Shown here: positions 59,509-64,000 of the stretch, in pieces
Layout of the letters: the number at the start of each line of letters is the position of its first letter
Numbering within the stretch: the stretch's first letter is position 1
Assembly (NCBI RefSeq): GCF_001645385.1
Contig: NZ_LVHI01000003.1
Span: 62,001-126,000 of the forward strand
DNA length: 64,000 nucleotides
Reading direction: 5' to 3'
Source: Rhodococcoides kyotonense
GTDB lineage: Bacteria; Actinomycetota; Actinomycetes; Mycobacteriales; Mycobacteriaceae
The notes under the pieces: generated by a model
What the model was told of the DNA's origin: nothing
What the model saw: only the letters and a program-made list of their open reading frames with translations
Database searches by the model: none
Made by a program: the position numbers and the translations under genes

Positions 59509-59521
59509 GGATGCACCCACC
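59494..59521. promoter_or_regulatory. 28-bp palindrome over the alkB start
   Basis: GGTGGGTGCATCC and its exact complement (13-bp arms) flank a 2-nt centre. The centre forms part of the proposed GTG start codon of alkB, and the left arm on the coding strand contains the AGGTGG ribosome site. It may be a repressor operator or an RNA hairpin that hides the start. Confidence 0.6.
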
Positions 59522-59642
59522 TGGCCGACCCCACCCAACGCGAACCCCCTCGTTATCCGACTCAAGGTTGGTTCGGGAAGCTTATAACAACCGTACGACC
59601 GGCTGGAAGCGCGACGATCCGTCCCGTCATCCGGTTCTCGAC

Positions 59643-61175
59643 CTACTCGCGCGCCGCCTGAGCGATCGATTGCTCGCGCTCACGAATCGTCTTCTCGGCG
59701 TTACGCCTGCTGTACAGGAAGTAGATCGCGACGCCGATCGCCATCCAGACGAGGAATCGGATCCACGTCTCGACGGACAGATTGATCATGAGCCACAGGC
59801 ATGCAACGACCGCGAGAATCGGAATGACGGGCATCAACGGAACCTTGAATCCGCGCGGAAGATCCGGGCGGGTTCGACGCAGGACGATCACTCCGATGGA
59901 CACGAGCACGAATGCGAAGAGCGTTCCGATGTTGACCATCTCTTCGAGCGTGCCGATCGGGAAGAACGCGGCGAGAACGGCCACGACGAACCCGACCAGC
60001 AAGGTGATACGGACGGGGGTTCCGCGTCGGCCGGTCCGCGCGAGCCCACGGGGAGCAAGACCGTCACGCGACATGGCGAACAGCACACGCGTCTGTCCGA
60101 GCATGAGCACCATGACGACGGTCGTCAGGCCGGCGAGCGCTCCGAACGAGATGATGTTCTTCGCCCACGTGAGGCCGTTCAGTTCGAATGCGGTTGCCAG
60201 CGTCGAGGAATCGCCCGCCAGTTCGGTGTACTTGACCATGCCGGTCAGGACCAGGGTGACCGCGACGTACAGAACGGTGACGATCGCGAGCGATCCGAGG
60301 ATGCCTCGTGGGAGCGCCTTCTGCGGCTGCTTCGTCTCCTCTGCGGTGGTGGCGACGACGTCGAAACCGATGAACGCGAAGAAGACGAGGCTGGCGGCGG
60401 CGAGCAAGCCGTACCAGCCGAACGTGCTTCCACCGGCCCCGGTGACGAACGAGAACAGAGACTGGTGAATACCCTCACCCGTCGAACCGGGCTCGGACGG
60501 CGGGATGTACGGCGAATAGTTGTCGGTCTTGATGTAGAACGCACCGACGACGACCACGAGAAGCACGACCGCGACCTTGATGGCGGTGATGACGAAGGAC
60601 ACTCGCGAGGAGAGCTTGGTACCGGTGGCCAGCAACGCGGTGATGATCAGCACGATGAGCAGTGCGCCCCAGTCGAAGTTCAGCGACCCGATCTCGATCG
60701 TCGGCGACGCGGATCCGAGAACCTCGCCGAGGTACAGCGACCAGCCCTTCGCGACGACCGAGGACGCCAGCGCGAACTCGAGGATGAGGTCCCATCCGAT
60801 GATCCACGCGATGAACTCGCCGAATGTGGCGTAGGAGAACGTGTACGCGCTGCCCGCCACGGGAACCGTCGACGCGAACTCGGCGTAGCACAAGGCAGCA
60901 AGACCGCACGCGACAGCGGCCAGCACGAATGCGAGAGACACCGACGGACCGGCGACGTTGCCCGCGGTGCGCGCAGTCAGGGTGAAGATGCCCGCACCGA
61001 TGACGACCGCGACACCGAACACGGTCAGGTCCCAGGACGTGAGGTCCTTCCGGAGCTTGGTGTCCGGTTCGTCGGTGTCGCGCATCGACTGCTCGACCGA
61101 CTTCGTCCGGAAGATCCCGGAACGGCGTGCCGGCTGCTTCGAGTTGCCGGCGCCCTCTTCATGCATGTGTTCCAC
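59643..61175 (-). CDS. Amino-acid permease, APC superfamily (cationic amino acid type)
   Basis: A 510-residue transporter with 12-14 predicted helices. The first helix reads VFGVAVVIGAGIFTL with the unwound GAGI of the APC fold, preceded by KLRKDLTSWDL; other segments are AFVLAAVACGLAALCYAEFAS and LVFFAFIGFDVVATTAEE. It matches the cationic amino acid transporters (Rv3253c in the same place). Likely substrates are basic or neutral amino acids; this is family-level inference. ATG at 61175, with a second ATG three codons on. It lies between manA and alkB, 50 and 77-134 nt from each, with no regulator adjacent. Confidence 0.9.
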   Translation of the reverse strand: MEHMHEEGAGNSKQPARRSGIFRTKSVEQSMRDTDEPDTKLRKDLTSWDLTVFGVAVVIGAGIFTLTARTAGNVAGPSVSLAFVLAAVACGLAALCYAEFASTVPVAGSAYTFSYATFGEFIAWIIGWDLILEFALASSVVAKGWSLYLGEVLGSASPTIEIGSLNFDWGALLIVLIITALLATGTKLSSRVSFVITAIKVAVVLLVVVVGAFYIKTDNYSPYIPPSEPGSTGEGIHQSLFSFVTGAGGSTFGWYGLLAAASLVFFAFIGFDVVATTAEETKQPQKALPRGILGSLAIVTVLYVAVTLVLTGMVKYTELAGDSSTLATAFELNGLTWAKNIISFGALAGLTTVVMVLMLGQTRVLFAMSRDGLAPRGLARTGRRGTPVRITLLVGFVVAVLAAFFPIGTLEEMVNIGTLFAFVLVSIGVIVLRRTRPDLPRGFKVPLMPVIPILAVVACLWLMINLSVETWIRFLVWMAIGVAIYFLYSRRNAEKTIREREQSIAQAARE

Positions 61176-61225
61176 CTGTCGACAATTCTGCTTGGCGCAG
61201 ACTCATGTGTTGTGCATCTCGTACG

Positions 61226-62449
61226 CTAGCCGACTGTGGCGCTGAACACTTCTGCCGCACCCCACCGGGCGTGCACCGCAACCACCGGATCCGCCGCCGG
61301 TACCCATACCGACGCGCCGCGTTCGAGGATCAACTCCGTGTTCCCGTCGTCGAGCGCGACGCGACCGTCGGTGCACAAGACTATCTGGGGTCCTGCGCTG
61401 TCCAGCTTCACCGAGCTTCCGTCGGCCAGAGTCGACCTGGACAGGGCGAACTCCGGGGCCGGAGTGTCGTAGCGCACGGGCAGTTCGACCGAGTCGGAGG
61501 CCGGATCGAGCACGGTCACCTCGGCCGGCTCGAAGTCCAGTACGCGCAGCAATTCCGGTACGTCGACGTGTTTGGGCGTCAGACCGCCTCGAAGTACGTT
61601 GTCGGAGTTGGCCATGATCTCCACACCGGTACCCGACAGGTACGCGTGCAGGTTGCCCGCAGCGAGGAAAAGACCCTGCCCCGGGTTCAGGGTGACACGG
61701 TTCAACAGCATCGCCGCGAGAACACCCGCGTCGCCCGGATAGGACTCACCGAGCTCGAGCAACGTCCTGGCCTCGGCGACGAACTTGCCCCCATCCTCCT
61801 GCGCGCGCGTCGACAGGTACTGGACCAGACCGTCGGCCACGAGGGGCAGCAACGCATCGAGCGCGGGGCCGGGCAGGGTGATCCACGACGTGAACACGGT
61901 GCGCAGTCCGGCTTGATCGGGCTGGTCGGCGAGCAGCGAACGGTAGACGGACAGCGCCTCGACACCGAGCGCATCCATGAACTCCACGGTCTGCCGTGGG
62001 CACCGGAAGCCTGCGAGCGCATGGAATTCGGTCAACGCCACGATCAGCTCGGGCTTGTGGCTGGCGTCGCGATAGTTGCGGACCGGCGAATCGATCGGGA
62101 CGCGCAGTTCTTCCTCGCGCGCGAAACCTTCCTTCGCTTGCGCGGCGCTCGGGTGGGCCTGCAGCGACAGGGGCTCGTCCGCCGCGAGCAGCTTGAGCAG
62201 GAACGGCAGCCGTCCCTCGTACGTCTTCGCGGTATCGGCGCCCAGCTCGCGTACCGGGTCCTCGCCGATTCGCGTCAGCAGCGACTGTTTCGACGGACCG
62301 TCGCCGACGTGTGCCGGATCGGCGGGATGGGCACCGAGCCAGATCTCCGCTTCCGGATGTTCCGACGGCACCGTGTGCCCGCGCAGCTCCGCGAGCGACG
62401 TCCGCGACCCCCACGCATACGACCTGACTGCCCCGTGCAGGAAATGCAC
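61226..62449 (-). CDS. manA: Mannose-6-phosphate isomerase (type I)
   Basis: Interconverts fructose 6-phosphate and mannose 6-phosphate, the entry to GDP-mannose for lipoarabinomannan and mannosylated envelope lipids; 407 residues. Zinc-site segments are LSLQAHPSAAQAKEG (Gln/His), ASHKPELIVAL (Glu) and LAAGNLHAYLSG (His), followed by SDNVLRGGLTPKHVD. The GTG shares one base with the TAG stop of the preceding SIS-domain gene, so translation is coupled. The order manB, SIS-domain gene, manA is the one in M. tuberculosis. Confidence 0.95.
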   Translation of the reverse strand: MHFLHGAVRSYAWGSRTSLAELRGHTVPSEHPEAEIWLGAHPADPAHVGDGPSKQSLLTRIGEDPVRELGADTAKTYEGRLPFLLKLLAADEPLSLQAHPSAAQAKEGFAREEELRVPIDSPVRNYRDASHKPELIVALTEFHALAGFRCPRQTVEFMDALGVEALSVYRSLLADQPDQAGLRTVFTSWITLPGPALDALLPLVADGLVQYLSTRAQEDGGKFVAEARTLLELGESYPGDAGVLAAMLLNRVTLNPGQGLFLAAGNLHAYLSGTGVEIMANSDNVLRGGLTPKHVDVPELLRVLDFEPAEVTVLDPASDSVELPVRYDTPAPEFALSRSTLADGSSVKLDSAGPQIVLCTDGRVALDDGNTELILERGASVWVPAADPVVAVHARWGAAEVFSATVG

Positions 62450-63603
62450 TACCTACCGCCCATCACATGTAGATACGCGGCGGCCATTTCCAACCGCGTC
62501 GCCAACAACGTCATAGCTCCCAGTTCGCCCAGGTTCACGGCTTCGATGTCGGGCGTCCGGTCCTCCGGCACTCGCCGACCGGCTTCGGTGTACCCGGACG
62601 TCCGCGGATCGAACATCGTGGTGTCCGCGGACAACACGAGCGCGTCCGGGACTGCTGCGGTCCGCCGTTCCGTCAGCGCGACCGCGTCCGGCGGGGAGCA
62701 CACCACCACCCGTACCGGTGGCTGGGGTCGCGGCCCGTCCAGTTGCTCGTCGTGGAACAACGGGTCGTACGACGCGCCACTGTCGGTGGCGGCAGACCTT
62801 CCGGCAGCGACGGCGGCGAACACGACGTCGCCGAGTTCTCCCGTGGCGCTCACGACGCCCGCTGCTCGGAACAACACCTCGCCGGCGTGACGGGCGATCT
62901 CGACCGCCACTGGACTGGATCCGGTCAGTACCACCCGCGCCCCCGAAATTCGCGCCGCCAGGGACTTCGCAGGGTTGTGGAACACCTCGTGCGTCGGGTG
63001 ATTCCGCGCCGCTTCTGCGTCGAGGAGATCGGCCACGACGTCGAGGTCGGGCAGCAGCTGCCGGTAGGCACCGTCGGCGAGAGTGCCGAGGACTGCGATA
63101 CCCGCAGCCAGATAACGCATGATCGTATTGTGTTCTCGCACTGCGATTTTCGGTGGAACGAACACTGCTCGGCCTGCAGCCGCCGACCGCAACGGCCCTT
63201 CGTCCGGCGTCACGAGCACGGTCTCGGCACCGCGTCGCACCGCGGCCGCCGTCGACTCCGCGAGCCTCGGGTCTCCCGCATCGTCACCGCTGACGAGCAC
63301 GACGTCCAAGGGCCCCACCCATGGCGGTGTCCCTGGTGCGTGCACGAGCGGAACTCCGATTCGCGAGCCGAGAGCGGCGACGAGAACGGATGCCGCCCGT
63401 CCGGCTCTACCGTCGCCGCAGACGAACACGACGCTGCGGGGACGCAGATCGCGCAGCCGATCGGACACCGATTCGACGACGGCGGTCGAGGTGGCCCGAG
63501 CCTGAGCTCCCGCCAGGGCTGCGCTACGAAGAACACCGTCGACGTCGGCGGCGACCAGAGCGTCGGAGTCGTCGAGATCGAACAGGGGCGACGCGGCAGT
63601 CAT
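62449..63603 (-). CDS. SIS-domain protein, TobH/Rv3256c-like
   Basis: A 384-residue protein resembling the bifunctional phosphoglucose/phosphomannose isomerase type. Elements: SVVFVCGDGRAGRAASVL and VLVSGDDAGDPRLAEST (sugar-phosphate SIS loops, the latter a variant of the usual SxSGxT), REHNTIMRYLAAGIAVLG and the C-terminal NPAKSLAARISGARVVLTG. The serine-rich loop is diverged, so enzymatic activity is not assured. It lies between manB and manA and shares a base with the manA start, which suggests a role in mannose activation. ATG at 63603. Confidence 0.82.
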   Translation of the reverse strand: MTAASPLFDLDDSDALVAADVDGVLRSAALAGAQARATSTAVVESVSDRLRDLRPRSVVFVCGDGRAGRAASVLVAALGSRIGVPLVHAPGTPPWVGPLDVVLVSGDDAGDPRLAESTAAAVRRGAETVLVTPDEGPLRSAAAGRAVFVPPKIAVREHNTIMRYLAAGIAVLGTLADGAYRQLLPDLDVVADLLDAEAARNHPTHEVFHNPAKSLAARISGARVVLTGSSPVAVEIARHAGEVLFRAAGVVSATGELGDVVFAAVAAGRSAATDSGASYDPLFHDEQLDGPRPQPPVRVVVCSPPDAVALTERRTAAVPDALVLSADTTMFDPRTSGYTEAGRRVPEDRTPDIEAVNLGELGAMTLLATRLEMAAAYLHVMGGR

Positions 63604-63681
63604 GATCCGTCGACACCGTCCTCTCCTCGTCGAACTCGCTCGTTCACTCTTTCGGTCCGATCTACTCGTTCACTATTCCAG

Positions 63682-64000
63682 TCAGGCTCGCACCACGCCG
63701 AGTATCTCGGAGGTCAATGCGTCGACCTCCTCGCTCGTGCGGGCTTCGACGTTCAGCCGCAGCAGTGGCTCGGTGTTGGACGCACGGAGATTGAACCAGG
63801 CACCGTCTTTCAGGTCGACGGTGACGCCGTCCAAGCGGTCGACTGCGCTGGTGCGATCGGCGAACGCGTCGAGCACAGCAGCGGTTCGTTCGGCTGCGTC
63901 GGCGACCGTCGAGTTGATCTCGCCCGACGCCGCGTACGTCTCGTAGGACTGCATCAGCTCCGACAGCGGACGGTCCTGCGAGCCCAGCGCGGCCAGCACG
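63682..64000 (-). CDS. manB: Phosphomannomutase/phosphoglucomutase, C-terminal part
   Basis: The last 106 residues of an alpha-D-phosphohexomutase; the rest lies beyond the right edge. Domain 4 is recognised by DGAWFNLRASNTEPLLRLNVEA, where R-x-SNTEP is the loop that binds the sugar phosphate. The segment before (AASGEINSTVADAAERTAAVL) is the helical link from domain 3. It converts mannose 6-phosphate to mannose 1-phosphate and would start the manB, SIS, manA operon. The 78-bp gap to the SIS gene carries no terminator. Confidence 0.9.
   Translation of the reverse strand, partial: VLAALGSQDRPLSELMQSYETYAASGEINSTVADAAERTAAVLDAFADRTSAVDRLDGVTVDLKDGAWFNLRASNTEPLLRLNVEARTSEEVDALTSEILGVVRA

Overview
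The window is a single piece of high-GC actinobacterial core chromosome. Gene content and order match, from memory, the Mycobacterium tuberculosis stretch Rv3200c-Rv3257c: potassium channel, adnB, adnA, lipV-like, ATL, TIGR02569, moeZ, DUF3152, TetR, DUF3107, rhlE, parA-like, whiB1, pdtaS, sigH-rshA, aroA, rsgA, desA3, tgs, secA1, hpf, lpqB-mtrB-mtrA, tmk, sahH, alkB, manA, manB. Two tandem DesA3-type desaturases, a nir/nar cluster and an alkB gene point to Rhodococcus or a close Nocardiaceae relative. This is an inference; there is no rRNA in the window to settle it. No tRNA, IS element, prophage or CRISPR array was seen.

Layout. 1-9.7 kb: RCK potassium channel (cut by the window edge), a DoxX-like protein, the AdnAB recombination motor-nuclease operon, and a lipase-like hydrolase / alkyltransferase-like / thioesterase group. 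9.7-20 kb: a block not found at this place in M. tuberculosis, as I remember that gene order. It holds a MobA-MoeA fusion, a sirohydrochlorin chelatase, a uroporphyrinogen-III synthase with a winged-helix tail, nirD, nirB and narK, then a CynX-type MFS transporter with a divergent GntR regulator. Together these give nitrite import and reduction plus the siroheme and molybdenum cofactors they need. 20-31 kb: moeZ, DUF3152 metallopeptidase-like protein, TetR, DUF3107, ferritin-like protein, RhlE, a beta-propeller membrane protein, a ParA ATPase and a DHA2 drug exporter. 31-40 kb: histidine phosphatase, membrane protein, diacylglycerol-kinase-like protein, whiB1, the PdtaS kinase, a biotinyl-domain protein, the 24-residue ribosomal protein bL37, the thiol-stress sigma factor SigH with its anti-sigma RshA, YbaK, AroA and RsgA. 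40-47 kb: lipid genes, with two acyl-CoA desaturases and their ferredoxin-reductase partner, DUF6912, a wax ester/triacylglycerol synthase and an Rv3235-family protein. 47-64 kb: secA1, hpf, comF-like, the mtrA-mtrB-lpqB operon with tmk, sahH, alkB, an amino-acid permease, manA, a SIS-domain protein and the 3' end of manB.

Non-coding signals that stand out: a SigH-type promoter in front of a possible long SigH isoform; a CRP-like palindrome upstream of whiB1; a shared 11-mer around the desaturase/reductase genes; a 28-bp palindrome over the probable alkB start codon; a 17-bp-stem hairpin lying inside the last codons of the Rv3235-family gene; a 50-nt hairpin behind rsgA; and a 36-bp-period tandem repeat whose 19-bp core recurs, in frame, in the N-terminal leader of the MobA-MoeA fusion about 23 kb away. 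Many starts are GTG, TTG or possibly CTG, and ATGA/GTGA stop-start overlaps are common.
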